Positions 1-8,969 are shown, counted from the first letter of the stretch. The stretch is DNA of 64,000 nt from Halosimplex litoreum (GCF_016065055.1 NZ_CP065856.1:4029836-4093835); one strand, 5' to 3'. The notes: generated by a model not told the origin, from the letters alone. A program made the numbers and translations.

Positions 1-168
1 GGCGGACGCCCGCTCGTCGAGGTCGGTATAGGTCCACTCGGCCCCCGTGTCGGCGTCGACGACGGCGGTCGCCCCGGGCGTCGAAGCGGCGCGCTGTGCG
101 AGGCTGTCGACGGACTGGTCCGCCATCGGGTCGTCGACGGGCCACTCGGTCGGACCCGGGAGCGTCAC
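1..168 (-). CDS. menE: 2-succinylbenzoate--CoA ligase (MenE), N-terminal fragment
   Basis: The reverse strand opens with GTG at 168 and reads through to the left edge without a stop, giving 56 residues that resemble the start of an adenylate-forming ligase (DSLAQRA, then TAVVDAD and WTYTDLDERA). Its GTG overlaps the TGA of menC by two bases, so it follows menC in the same transcript. MenE activates o-succinylbenzoate to its CoA thioester in menaquinone synthesis. The assignment leans mainly on position after menA-menC, because the ATP-binding motifs lie outside the window. An internal ATG (MADQSVDS) is an alternative start. Confidence 0.72.
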   Translation of the reverse strand, partial: MTLPGPTEWPVDDPMADQSVDSLAQRAASTPGATAVVDADTGAEWTYTDLDERASA

Positions 169-1229
169 GGACGGTCCTCCGTGATCTCGACACCGATCCC
201 CGGGTCCTGCGGAACCGCGATCCGTCCGTCTTTCACGGGCGCGGGGTCGTCGGCGAGGTCCTCGGCGAGCATGTCGGCCGTCGCGAGTCCGCAGGGAGCC
301 ACGTCGGGGATCGACGCGGCGACGTGGACCGCTGCCGTCCGGGCGACGACCGCGTCGACGGTGGTGGTCACCACCGGCTCCATCCCCTCGTCGCGAGCCC
401 GGAGTGCGAGGGTCCGTGCGTTACCCGGGCCGCCCAGTACCATCGGTTTCAGGACGACCACGTCGGCCGCCTCGGCGTCGAACACCTCGGCCATGGAGTG
501 TTCGACGAGCCCCTCGTCGATGGCGATATCGACCCCGCTCCCGCGGAGCCCCGCGAGTCCCGCGAGGTCGTCGGCCGGAACCGGCTGTTCGGCGTAGGCC
601 ACGCCGAGCGGTTCGACTCGTTCGAGCGCTCGCTCGGCCTCGGCACGGGACCAGCCGCCGTTGGCGTCCAGACGGAGCGTCACGTCGTCGCCGACCGCCT
701 GGCGGACGGCGCGGACGCGCTCGACGTCTTCGTCGACCGAGCGCGCACCGACCTTGAGCTTCAGGCAGTCGACCCCTTCCTCGACGGCCCCACTGGCGTG
801 GCCGACGGTGGTCTCCGGGTCGGCGTCGCCGACGGTGGCGTTGACCGGCACCGACTCCACCGTTCGCGAGTCGTCGAACCAGCGGTAGAGCGGGCGGTCG
901 TCGGCCCGCGCGTCGGCGTCGAGCAGCGCGGTCGCGAACCCGTGGCGGGCCGCCGGCGTCTCGTCGGCGTCGAGTTCGAGCAGCCCCGTGCTGTGGGCGC
1001 CGTCGGCCCCCGCGTCGAGCGCGCGGTCGAGGCCGCGCTCGCAGGCGTCGAGCGACTCCGTCCAGCCGGGGAGCGGCGTCGCCTCCCCGAGCCCCGTCTC
1101 GCCGCGGTGGTCGTAGCGGACGAGGTAGCCCGAGCGCTCGGTGACCTCGCCGGCGGCGGTCCCCAGCGGCGATTCGAGCGGGAGCGTGAAGGGGTCGACG
1201 TCCTCGCGGGTCGGGTGCTCGCCGCTCAT
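165..1229 (-). CDS. menC: o-Succinylbenzoate synthase
   Basis: A 354-residue enolase-superfamily enzyme that dehydrates SHCHC to o-succinylbenzoate. Family landmarks are all visible in order: the Lys-x-Lys acid/base pair (LKLKVG), the metal ligands LRLDANGGW, AYAEQP and IAIDEG, and the second catalytic lysine in VVLKPMVLGG. The ATG at 1229 forms an ATGA overlap with the stop of menA, which fixes the start. It sits between menA and menE, so the three are almost certainly co-transcribed. Muconate cycloisomerases share the fold, but the context selects MenC. Confidence 0.9.
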   Translation of the reverse strand: MSGEHPTREDVDPFTLPLESPLGTAAGEVTERSGYLVRYDHRGETGLGEATPLPGWTESLDACERGLDRALDAGADGAHSTGLLELDADETPAARHGFATALLDADARADDRPLYRWFDDSRTVESVPVNATVGDADPETTVGHASGAVEEGVDCLKLKVGARSVDEDVERVRAVRQAVGDDVTLRLDANGGWSRAEAERALERVEPLGVAYAEQPVPADDLAGLAGLRGSGVDIAIDEGLVEHSMAEVFDAEAADVVVLKPMVLGGPGNARTLALRARDEGMEPVVTTTVDAVVARTAAVHVAASIPDVAPCGLATADMLAEDLADDPAPVKDGRIAVPQDPGIGVEITEDRP

Positions 1230-2182
1230 AGCAGTTGGGGAGCGGCGAGGCCGGCAGCGAACAGGATCGAGTGGACGAACAGCGTCTGTCCGACGCGTTC
1301 GAGCGCCGGGTTGAGCGCCTCGCCCTCGGTGCGTTCGAGGACGGTCGTCGTCACGCCCCCCGCGAGCGGGAGCGAGGCCAGCGGCGCGAGCGCCCACAGC
1401 CCGTAGGCGGGGTCGAGCGCGAAGACCACGGGGACGACGTAGGCCATCCCGACCAGCGCGAGGAACTCGACGCGGCTCCAGCGGTAGCCGAGGATCACCG
1501 CCAGCGTCCGCTTGCCGGTCGCGGCGTCGGTCTCCCGGTCGCGGACGTTGTTCACGACGAGGATAGCCGTCGAGAGGCCCGCGGCGGGGAGGCTCGCGAC
1601 GACGGCCGCGAGCGACAGAGTTTCGGCGGGGAGTCCCGTGGGAAAGAGTCCGACGCCGGCCGCGGTGACCGCCTGGACGTAGTAGGTGCCCGTCACGGCG
1701 ACGACGCCGAAGTAGACGAACACGAAGAGATCGCCGAGCCCGCGGTAGCCGTAGGGGTAGGGACCGCCGGTGTAGAGCACGCCGGCGGCGATCGAGGAGA
1801 GCCCGACCAGAAGGATGGGGACGCCGCCGATGGCGACGAGGTAGGCGCCGACGACGACGGCCAGCGCGTAGGTGGCGACCATCGCCCACTTGACCTGGGC
1901 GGGCGGGATGAGCCCGCCGGCGGTGACGCGGGTGAACCCCTCGCGGTCGTCGGTGTCGGCGCCGTTGACGGCGTCGTAGTAGTCGTTGGCGAAGTTGGTC
2001 CCGACCTGGATGAGCAGTGCGCCGACGAGCGCCGCCAGCCAGGGAAGCGGGGCGAACACGCCGGCGTGGGCCGCCAGACCGGCACCGACCACCACCGGCG
2101 CCGACCCCGCGGGCAGCGTCTGGGGCCGAGCGGCCATCAGCCACGCTCGCCGTTTCGATACCTGCGCGTCTGCGGTCGACAT
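1226..2182 (-). CDS. menA: 1,4-Dihydroxy-2-naphthoate polyprenyltransferase
   Basis: A 318-residue integral membrane UbiA-family prenyltransferase that attaches the polyprenyl tail to DHNA, giving demethylmenaquinone. Both Asp-rich prenyl-diphosphate sites are present: NDYYDAVNGADTDDREG near residue 70 and NNVRDRETD near residue 190, with about eight hydrophobic segments between and after them. The N-terminal ARPQTLPAG motif is typical of MenA. The ATG at 2182 (MSTADAQVSK) gives the usual family length. A longer upstream extension of the frame is Arg-rich and implausible. Its stop overlaps menC by four bases. Confidence 0.92.
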   Translation of the reverse strand: MSTADAQVSKRRAWLMAARPQTLPAGSAPVVVGAGLAAHAGVFAPLPWLAALVGALLIQVGTNFANDYYDAVNGADTDDREGFTRVTAGGLIPPAQVKWAMVATYALAVVVGAYLVAIGGVPILLVGLSSIAAGVLYTGGPYPYGYRGLGDLFVFVYFGVVAVTGTYYVQAVTAAGVGLFPTGLPAETLSLAAVVASLPAAGLSTAILVVNNVRDRETDAATGKRTLAVILGYRWSRVEFLALVGMAYVVPVVFALDPAYGLWALAPLASLPLAGGVTTTVLERTEGEALNPALERVGQTLFVHSILFAAGLAAPQLL

Positions 2183-2256
2183 ACCCGCAGGTCGGGTCCC
2201 GCCGAGTGTCAAAGTTCGCATCCCCGGTCGGCTCTGCGGGCGGACGCTCTCCGCAG

Positions 2257-2841
2257 TCAGTCCACCGGCACGGCGGCCTGGAGGCCGAACCAGTGTGCGA
2301 CCGTCCCGTCGTCGCCCGGCCTCGGGACGAGCGTCAGGCGGTTCCGGAAGGGCGTGCCGTCGGCCCGGTAGTTGCACAGCTCGACCGTGACGCCGTTCCA
2401 GTTGCGCAGCGCGTTCCGGAGGGCGCCGACGGACGCGTCGTCGGTCTCGGGCCCCTGCAGTCGTCGCAGGTTCTCGCCGCACAGCTCCGCCAGCGAGTAC
2501 CCGGTGAGCCGCCGCGTCGCCCGGTTGGCGTACCGGATCGGGTTGTCGTGGTAGGCGGCGCCCGCGACGACGACGCCGAGCGGTGCCTCCGCCAGCGTCC
2601 ACGCGCGCCAGACCGGCTCTCTATCCGGCGCGTCGAGGTGCCCGACGGCGGCTGGCGCGTCGAACGTCTCGGGGTCGGTGTCCAGGCGATCCGTGTCGAA
2701 GCCGTGCTCGCCGGCCAGCCGGGCGACGGTCTCGCGGAACGTCCGGCGGTCCGCTGTGAGGGCCTCGCGGAGCCTCGCGCGCAGTTCCGGCTGCTGGGTC
2801 GGTCCTCGGTCCACACCAGCCGGTCGGCACCGGATCGGCAT
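2257..2841 (-). CDS. PAS/LOV-like sensor domain protein lacking the photoactive cysteine
   Basis: A 194-residue soluble protein. Residues about 80-192 form a PAS domain of LOV type: NPIRYANRA, LTGYS, then GENLRRLQGPETD, and later NYRADGTPFRN and the final WFGLQ. In photoactive LOV domains the core reads GxNCRFLQ; here the adduct cysteine is Leu125 and the Phe is Arg127, although the Asn and Gln that contact flavin remain. Residues 1-75 are charged and helical. There is no kinase or HTH output domain. It lies upstream of menA on the same strand with a 74-bp gap. Flavin binding and a redox role are inference. Confidence 0.75.
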   Translation of the reverse strand: MPIRCRPAGVDRGPTQQPELRARLREALTADRRTFRETVARLAGEHGFDTDRLDTDPETFDAPAAVGHLDAPDREPVWRAWTLAEAPLGVVVAGAAYHDNPIRYANRATRRLTGYSLAELCGENLRRLQGPETDDASVGALRNALRNWNGVTVELCNYRADGTPFRNRLTLVPRPGDDGTVAHWFGLQAAVPVD

Positions 2842-2902
2842 AGTCGCAGTGACTCTGACCCGGCGGTGTCGCGCGTCGACCCTCGGCGATGCGAGGACGA
2901 AG

Positions 2903-4378
2903 TCACCTACGCTGGCCGCGAGAGGAACTCGGCTCGGACCGTTCCGGATACGCCCGACGCCACAGCGCTCTGGGGACGGCCAGTCCGACCGGGAGGAAGA
3001 AGACGGCGTACAGCAGCGAGGTCGACGACTCCCACGGCCCCGCGACCAGCGCGACCGCGACGGCGACCAGCGCGACCAGCGAGCCGACCGCGGCGCCCGC
3101 GACCCGCCGGTCGACCGACGACAGTTCCGTCGTCCCGATCGACAGACCCAGGCGCTCGGCGGCACCGCTCGGGTCCGTGAATGGCCCGAGGAGCCGTCGG
3201 TCCTCCTCGTCCCAGCCGGTCGTGGCGGCGACCGTCCGCGTCCCGAGCAGTCGGTCCGAGACCCGGTCGCCGACGACTGCTACGTCCCGGAACGCGTCGA
3301 CCGAGGCGGCCCACTGCGGTTCGCCCAGCCAGCGGTCGTGGGCGACGACGCGGTCGCCGTACCGGCGGTACTCCAGCGGTCCGTATCGTAGGTAGTGGCT
3401 CGTCGCCTTCACCGCGAGCGCGACCAGCAACAGCCCCGCGCCGACGACCGTCGCCGCGACGATGGTCGCGGTCGAGGCGGTGTCGCCGCTCAGGAACACG
3501 AGCGCGAAGAACCAGAGGATCGAAAACACCCTGGCGTAGAGCGGCCCGGATTCGAGGACGGCGTGCCCGACCGCGGCGTACCCGGCGGAGCGCCGGTCGA
3601 CCGAGACCCGGTCGTCGGGCTCGCCCGCCGGGACCCGGGGCGGTTCGGGCTCGTCTGCGGACGCGTCCGGGCCCGAGAGCCAACCGGCGATCCGGCCGTC
3701 GCTGCCGTGCGTGGCACGGAACGCCGACCACTCGACGAGGAGTTTCGCAAGCACGAACGCCGCGAGGACCGGTGCGACGGGGGCCCCGCCGTCCTCGGGT
3801 CGCGGGACGGCGATCAACACGGCTATCAGGAAGAACGTCTGTCGCGCCGGCGTCTCGACGACCGTGTACGGCGAGACGGTTTCGTATCGACCGCCCCGGA
3901 GGTAGTCCCGCCAGGTGTCGACGGCCTGGCCGACGACCAGCGAAGCGACGCCCGTCAGGACCATCGGTTCCCCGAGAACGCCCAGCACGTCGACGGTCTC
4001 GTACAGCACGAGCCCGAGGATGCCGGTGAAACTCATCGAGACGCCCAGCACGGTGACGGCGAAGGGGACGGTCCGGAGGTGCAGCGGCGGGAGCCACCCG
4101 GCGACCGTCACGCTCCCCCGTTTCCCGGTCAGGTTCGCGTTCGAGACGCTGATCGTCCCGCCGTCGTCGCGGTCGGTCTCCGGCGGCCGCTGGGCGAACA
4201 GCGCCTTCGCCGCGGCGATCGGAAAGGAGAGCACGGCTTCGAGCGCGTAGATCACGACCAGCGTCGCCGGGTCCCAGCCGAACCGGAGGACGCCGACGAG
4301 CGGCACCAGATTGCCGAGGAGTATCGGCGCGAAGCCGACGAGTGTGGGAGAGCGTTTCGGATCGAGCGGGGAGGGCAT
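2903..4378 (-). CDS. Multi-pass membrane protein, DUF6498-like
   Basis: A 491-residue membrane protein with about ten hydrophobic segments. An N-terminal bundle (FAPILLGNLVPLVGVL, then ATLVVIYALEAVLSFPIAAAKALF) resembles the haloarchaeal DUF6498 family, and further segments lie near residues 270-320 and 435-470. A cytosolic-looking region rich in Asp and Arg separates the halves. The function is unknown; DUF6498 proteins have no established activity. The ATG at 4378 is supported by a TATA-like box about 30 bp upstream. It ends 61 bp before the LOV-like gene on the same strand, so the two may share a transcript. Confidence 0.7.
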   Translation of the reverse strand: MPSPLDPKRSPTLVGFAPILLGNLVPLVGVLRFGWDPATLVVIYALEAVLSFPIAAAKALFAQRPPETDRDDGGTISVSNANLTGKRGSVTVAGWLPPLHLRTVPFAVTVLGVSMSFTGILGLVLYETVDVLGVLGEPMVLTGVASLVVGQAVDTWRDYLRGGRYETVSPYTVVETPARQTFFLIAVLIAVPRPEDGGAPVAPVLAAFVLAKLLVEWSAFRATHGSDGRIAGWLSGPDASADEPEPPRVPAGEPDDRVSVDRRSAGYAAVGHAVLESGPLYARVFSILWFFALVFLSGDTASTATIVAATVVGAGLLLVALAVKATSHYLRYGPLEYRRYGDRVVAHDRWLGEPQWAASVDAFRDVAVVGDRVSDRLLGTRTVAATTGWDEEDRRLLGPFTDPSGAAERLGLSIGTTELSSVDRRVAGAAVGSLVALVAVAVALVAGPWESSTSLLYAVFFLPVGLAVPRALWRRAYPERSEPSSSRGQRR

Positions 4379-4405
4379 CTATCGTCCGCCGATTCGGACG
4401 GTATC

Positions 4406-4413
4406 GCTTAAAC
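4406..4413 (-). promoter_or_regulatory. TATA box for the DUF6498-like gene
   Basis: On the minus strand the motif reads GTTTAAGC and is centred about 31 bp upstream of the ATG at 4378. This spacing predicts a leaderless or nearly leaderless transcript. Confidence 0.45.
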
Positions 4414-4429
4414 ACAGGTGATGGCCGGA

Positions 4430-4560
4430 CGATGGCGCGGTCGCGGTGGCACCAGCGTGAACACCGGACGCGAGGGAGCGAAGCGAGGTGTGACCGGAGG
4501 GAGCACCTCGTTGTGAACGGCGAGCGTAGCGAGCCGTGAACGAGGCGACCGAGACAGTCG
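4430..4560. repeat. Intergenic short inverted and direct repeats
   Basis: The gap between menB and the DUF6498-like gene holds low-complexity elements: GCGAGGGAGCGAAGCGAGG, then a GTGAACGGCGAGC and GCGAGCCGTGAACGA pair of mirrored arms around 4512-4544. Such GCGAGCNNAGCGAGC blocks are common between haloarchaeal genes. No protein or RNA gene is supported. It could act as a terminator for menB, but there is no clear T-tract. Confidence 0.4.
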
Positions 4561-4581
4561 GTCTTTTCGCAGAAAGTGGGC

Positions 4582-5478
4582 CTAATAAAACCAGTCGTAG
4601 TCGTCGAACTCGGGGTCGCGGCCCTCGTTGAAGGCGTCGCGGCCTTCCTTGGCCTCGTCGGTCATGTAGCCCAGCCGGGTGGCCTCGCCGGCGAAGACCT
4701 GCTGGCCGACCATGCCGTCGTCGGCGGCGTTGAAGCCGTACTTCAGCATGCGGATGGCCATCGGCGACTTGCTCGTGATGCGGTCGGCCCACTCTATGGC
4801 GGTGGCCTCCAGTTCCTCGTGCGGGACGGCCTCGTTGACCATGCCCATGTCCGCGGCCTCGTCGGCGTCGTAGGTCTTGCCGAGGAAGAAGATCTCGCGG
4901 GCCTTCTTCTGGCCGACCTGGCGGGCGAGGTAGGCCGACCCGAAGCCGGCGTCGAAGCTCGCCACGTCGGGGTCGGTCTGGAGGAACTTGGCGTGGTCCT
5001 CGCTGGCGAGAGTGAGGTCGCAGATCACGTGCAGCGAGTGGCCGCCGCCGACGGCCCAGCCGGGGACGACGGCGACGACGGGCTTGGGGATGTGGCGGAT
5101 CTGGCGCTGGACCTCGAGGATGTGGAGGCGCCCGGCCTCGGCGGCGTCCTCGCGGTCGGCGTCGTCGTCGCGGTACTCGTAGCCGTCGTCGCCGCGGACG
5201 GACTGGTCGCCGCCCGAGCAGAAGGCCCAGCCGCCGTCTTTCGGCGACGGGCCGTTGCCGGTCAGCAGGACGCAGCCGACGTCCGATTGACGCTTGGCGT
5301 GGTCGAGCGCGGTCGAGAGTTCGTCGACGGTGCCCGGGCGGAACGCGTTGCGCTTCTCCGGACGGTCGAAGGCGATTCGGACGGCGGGGGTGTCGGTCCC
5401 GCGGTGATAGGTGATATCGCGGAAGTCGAACGCGTCGACCGACTCCCAGCGGTCGGGGTCGAAGATCTCCGAGACCAT
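4582..5478 (-). CDS. menB: 1,4-Dihydroxy-2-naphthoyl-CoA synthase
   Basis: A 298-residue crotonase-fold enzyme that cyclises o-succinylbenzoyl-CoA. Diagnostic MenB segments are present: an N-terminal ITYHR, RPEKRNAFRPGTV, the oxyanion-hole SGGDQ, GWAVGGGHSLHVICDLTLAS, the catalytic DPDVASFDAGFGS, and the C-terminal FNEGRDPEF. The start ATG at 5478 gives the normal length. It lies 35 bp after ridA on the same strand and is separated from menA by two genes of other families. Confidence 0.94.
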   Translation of the reverse strand: MVSEIFDPDRWESVDAFDFRDITYHRGTDTPAVRIAFDRPEKRNAFRPGTVDELSTALDHAKRQSDVGCVLLTGNGPSPKDGGWAFCSGGDQSVRGDDGYEYRDDDADREDAAEAGRLHILEVQRQIRHIPKPVVAVVPGWAVGGGHSLHVICDLTLASEDHAKFLQTDPDVASFDAGFGSAYLARQVGQKKAREIFFLGKTYDADEAADMGMVNEAVPHEELEATAIEWADRITSKSPMAIRMLKYGFNAADDGMVGQQVFAGEATRLGYMTDEAKEGRDAFNEGRDPEFDDYDWFY

Positions 5479-5513
5479 GGCGGCTCTCGGGTCGGGCCGC
5501 GCAAAAAGATTCC

Positions 5514-5900
5514 TCAGTCCGGGACGACCGCCGTCGCCTCGACTTCGACGCAGAAGTCCTCGTCGACGAGGCGGCTCACCTCGACCATCGTCGCGGCCGG
5601 GCGCACCTCGTCGAACACCTCGCCGTGGGCGCGGCCAACGGCCTCGTAGTCGTCGATGTCGGTGACGTACATCCGCGTTCGGACCACGTCCGCGATCTCC
5701 GCCCCCGCTTCTCCGAGCGCGCCTTCGACGATATCCAGTGCGGCCTTCGTCTGTTCGTACGGGCCGTCGCCGATCACCTCTCCATCGTCGTCGACCGGCG
5801 TCGTGCCGGCGACGTGGACCTGTCCGTCGACCGCGACCGCCCGGGAGTAACCGACGTGGGCTTCCCACCCGGTACCGCTGCCGACCGTCTGCCGAGACAT
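5514..5900 (-). CDS. RidA/YjgF-family enamine/imine deaminase
   Basis: A 128-residue protein of the RidA (YER057c/UK114) family, whose members hydrolyse reactive enamine/imine intermediates released by PLP enzymes. Recognisable elements are the N-terminal VGYSRAVAVDGQVHVAGTTP, KAALDIVEGALGEAGA, and VRTRMYVTD followed by RPAATMVEV, which carries the conserved Arg and Glu of the pocket. ATG 5900 is chosen; an in-frame ATG nine codons upstream is possible. It is directly upstream of menB on the same strand, and no specific link with menaquinone is known. Confidence 0.85.
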   Translation of the reverse strand: MSRQTVGSGTGWEAHVGYSRAVAVDGQVHVAGTTPVDDDGEVIGDGPYEQTKAALDIVEGALGEAGAEIADVVRTRMYVTDIDDYEAVGRAHGEVFDEVRPAATMVEVSRLVDEDFCVEVEATAVVPD

Positions 5901-6046
5901 GTGAGTGGACTGAGAGGGCGTGGGCAATAGCGTTCCGGTCGCCGAGGGTCTCGCCCGTCCGGACCGAACGCTATCGATCCCGATAGTTCGGGCACAGGGA
6001 TTTTACCGTCGGCCGCCGAAGTCGAGACGATTCAGGGCGTTCCCCC

Positions 6047-7150
6047 ATGACAGAGACCTTCTACGACCGCCTCGGTGTCGCCGACGACGCGACGACCGAG
6101 GAGATCGAGGACGCCTACCGCGAGTCGGTCAAACGGGTCCATCCGGACGTGAGCGACGACGTCGACGCCGGGGAGCGCACGAAACGACTCAACGAGGCCA
6201 AGCGCGTGCTGACCGACGGGGAGGAGCGCGCCAGGTACGACCGACTCGGCCACGCCACTTACACCGGCGAGGGGACGCCCGACGCCGGGTCGACGCGGAC
6301 GGCCGCCGGGAGCGGCGACACCGAATCGGGTTCGAACTCCGGGGCCGGATCGAGCTCCGGATCCACGACGGCCGGGTCGCGAGCGGGCAGGTCGGGAACG
6401 GGCGGTCCGAGTTCGGACACCGCGACCGGGACGGGGCGGTCCGACCGTCGCGGGAACACGTGGCGCGGGTCCCAGCAGCGCGGTCGGCGCTCCGGGTCCG
6501 GTCGATCGACAGGTGAGACCGACAGGCGTCGCCGCGACCGAGCGCGGGGGCGCAGGCGGGCGGACGCTCGCGGAGCGGCCGCGGGGTCCGCGGACGAGAC
6601 GAGCCGTTCGACCGGCGAGTCGACGGGGCCGTCCTGGCAGTCCGGCGGCACGGCCGCCGCTGCGGGGGGTGGCGGGAGCGCCGGCTCCCCCTCGGCCCAG
6701 CGGCAGGCGGCCGCGGGGGCTTCGAACGGGCCCAACGTCGACTGGTCGTGGAACGCGTGGGACGCCACCGGCGCCTGGGCCGTTCGCAACGGTTCCGACG
6801 GGGGCGGCGGGCTCCGACTCGGTCGCCTGTTCCCGGTCGAGCAGTCGGTCGTCCTGCTGGTGTCGACGTTCGTCTGCTACCCCTTCTTCGTCGGCGCCAC
6901 GCTGTTCCCCGGATTCCCACTGATCGCCCGGGTGACCGTCGGCGTCTGCACGCTCCTCACCTTCGCCTATCTGCTGTCGATCCCGGAGGTCGCGATCCTC
7001 GTGTTCGGCCTCTGGAGCGTCGTCGTCCCGATACTCCTGCTCGCGATCCCTGGAATCGGGGTCTTTTCGCTCGCGGGCGTCATCGGCCTGACCGCCACGT
7101 GGGTTCCGCTCGGCATGTCCGTACTGACGTTCTCGCTCGTGCGGTCGTGA
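6047..7150 (+). CDS. Membrane-anchored J-domain protein
   Basis: A 367-residue protein. Residues 1-68 form a J domain (FYDRLGVADDAT, the HPD signature at about 32-35, NEAKRVLTD) that would stimulate a DnaK ATPase. Residues about 75-240 are a disordered Ser/Gly/Arg linker that is unusually basic for a halophile. Residues about 260-367 carry four hydrophobic segments, so the protein is probably tethered to the membrane. It is not classical DnaJ: there are no Gly/Phe or zinc domains. It is the only plus-strand gene within the men region and converges with menD. A TATA-like tract near 6000 precedes it. Confidence 0.8.
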   Translation: MTETFYDRLGVADDATTEEIEDAYRESVKRVHPDVSDDVDAGERTKRLNEAKRVLTDGEERARYDRLGHATYTGEGTPDAGSTRTAAGSGDTESGSNSGAGSSSGSTTAGSRAGRSGTGGPSSDTATGTGRSDRRGNTWRGSQQRGRRSGSGRSTGETDRRRRDRARGRRRADARGAAAGSADETSRSTGESTGPSWQSGGTAAAAGGGGSAGSPSAQRQAAAGASNGPNVDWSWNAWDATGAWAVRNGSDGGGGLRLGRLFPVEQSVVLLVSTFVCYPFFVGATLFPGFPLIARVTVGVCTLLTFAYLLSIPEVAILVFGLWSVVVPILLLAIPGIGVFSLAGVIGLTATWVPLGMSVLTFSLVRS

Positions 7151-7178
7151 GCGTCGGCGAGACGAGGCGGAGCGAGAC

Positions 7179-8969
7179 TTAGCGGTCGGCGGCGACTCGA
7201 TCGCAGACGCGCTCGTGCAGTCGTTCGCGCCGGCGGTGGCTCGCCTCGCCGTCGGTCCGTACCTCGATAACCTGCGTGCCCTCGCTGTCGAGCGACTCGC
7301 GGTAGGCCGCCGCGAAGTCGTCGAGGTCCGTCGCGCGCCGGAACGACAGGTCGTACAGGTCCGCCGAGTGCTCGAAGTCGAGGCCGTGCGGCGTGACGAA
7401 CTGCTCGGTGAACGGCGGGTCGAACGCCTCGATGGGCAGGATGTGGAAGATGCCGCCGCCGTCGTTGTTGATCAGGACGATCGTCGCGTCGACGCCGCAA
7501 CGGGCGACCGAGAGCAGCCCGTTGGCGTCGTGGTAGTAGGCGAGATCGCCGGTGACGAGCACGAGCGGATCGTCGGTGGCGCTCCCGGCTCCCAGCGCGG
7601 TGCTCGTGATCCCGTCGATGCCGCTGGCGCCGCGGTTGCCCAACACCGTTAGATCCGCCTCGCGCGGGCGCCCGAAGCGGTCGCAGTCGCGGACCGGCAT
7701 GCTGTTCGAGACGAACACCGTCGCGGGATCGGGCGCGTCCGAGACGACTGCCGAGAGGACGGCCCCCTCGAACGGCGTCCCGGCGGCCGCCGACTCGGTG
7801 GCCTCGTCGACGAGGTCCCAGTAGCTGGCCTCGGCGCGTTCGAACCGGCGGCGCCACGTCGTCTCGGGGCCGTCCTCGGCCGCCCGCGGACTATCGACTC
7901 GCTCGGCGAGCGCACGCGCCACCGCACCGGGGTCGGCCTGGACGTAGTCGGTCGCGGTGAACTCGGCCTCGGGCCAGTCGCCGGCCGGGTCGACGACGAC
8001 CTGCCGCGCGTCGGCGTCCCGGAGGAACTGCCGCAACACCTTCGACGTGGGCGAGGCGCCGACCCGGAGGACGACATCGGGGTCGGGCCAGTCGGGCGCG
8101 TCGAGATACGAGTCGTAGCCGCCGAAGACCGGTCGGTCGGTGGCGAGCGACCCGTACCGTAGGCCCGAGAGCGGGTCGGCCAGCAGCGGGACGCCCGTCG
8201 CGTCGAGCAGTGCGCCGACGGCACCCGGGTCGGAGACGCCGGGGTTCAGCGGGCCGGCGACGACCAGGCCGCGCTCGGCCGACTCCAGGGCGTCCGCGAC
8301 CTCGTCCATCGCAGCGCTGTCGGGTTCCAGCCGCCCCGCGGTCGTCCGGACGAACGGGCCGTCCCGTCCCTCGACGGCAAGCGGCGCTTCCTCGGCCAGC
8401 GAGTCGGGCACGTCACCCGGCTCTTCGGTGGGTTCGAGCGGTTTGGCGACGGGGACGTTGAGGTGGACCGGTCCGGGGTTCGATCCGGTCGTCTTCGCGA
8501 CGGCGCGGTCGGCGGCGACCCGGAGCGACCGGAGCCGTCGGGGCTCGGGCGCGGGTTCTGGCAGGGTCTTGTACCACCGGACGGCGTCGCCGTAGAGCTT
8601 CTGCTGGTCGACGGTCTGGTTGGCGCCGCTGTCGGTGAGTTCGGCGGGCCGATCGGCCGTGAGCACGAGCAGCGGCACGCGGGACTGACTGGCCTCGACC
8701 ACGGCCGGGTGGTAGTTGGCCGCGGCCGTCCCGGAGGTACAGACGAGGGCGGTCGGTTCGCTGGTCCGCCGGCCGCGACCGAGCGCGAAGAAGGCGGCCG
8801 ACCGTTCGTCGAGGACGGAGAACGTCTCGATGCCGTCGTGTTCGGCGAGCGCGACGGTCAGCGGCGTCGAGCGGCTCCCCGGCGAGACGACGGCGGCGGT
8901 GACGCCGCCCTTCGCGAGTTCGTCGACGAGCGTCCGGCCCCACAGCGTCGCGCGGTTCGGTGCGGTCAT
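7179..8969 (-). CDS. menD: SEPHCHC synthase (MenD)
   Basis: A 596-residue thiamine-diphosphate enzyme that joins isochorismate and 2-oxoglutarate, the first committed step of menaquinone synthesis. Visible landmarks are VSPGSRSTPL near the N-terminus, LDERSAAFFALG, CTSGTAAANYHPAV, LTADRP, and the C-terminal ThDP/Mg site GDLAYYHDANGL followed by INNDGGGIF. The ATG at 8969 overlaps the menF stop (ATGA), which fixes the start and supports translational coupling. It ends 28 bp from the convergent J-domain gene. Confidence 0.95.
   Translation of the reverse strand: MTAPNRATLWGRTLVDELAKGGVTAAVVSPGSRSTPLTVALAEHDGIETFSVLDERSAAFFALGRGRRTSEPTALVCTSGTAAANYHPAVVEASQSRVPLLVLTADRPAELTDSGANQTVDQQKLYGDAVRWYKTLPEPAPEPRRLRSLRVAADRAVAKTTGSNPGPVHLNVPVAKPLEPTEEPGDVPDSLAEEAPLAVEGRDGPFVRTTAGRLEPDSAAMDEVADALESAERGLVVAGPLNPGVSDPGAVGALLDATGVPLLADPLSGLRYGSLATDRPVFGGYDSYLDAPDWPDPDVVLRVGASPTSKVLRQFLRDADARQVVVDPAGDWPEAEFTATDYVQADPGAVARALAERVDSPRAAEDGPETTWRRRFERAEASYWDLVDEATESAAAGTPFEGAVLSAVVSDAPDPATVFVSNSMPVRDCDRFGRPREADLTVLGNRGASGIDGITSTALGAGSATDDPLVLVTGDLAYYHDANGLLSVARCGVDATIVLINNDGGGIFHILPIEAFDPPFTEQFVTPHGLDFEHSADLYDLSFRRATDLDDFAAAYRESLDSEGTQVIEVRTDGEASHRRRERLHERVCDRVAADR

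Noticed and set aside
6400-6650. Possible compensating frameshifts in the J-domain linker
   Set aside because: The J domain and the C-terminal membrane segments are in the same frame, and alternative frames in between do not give a recognisable domain.
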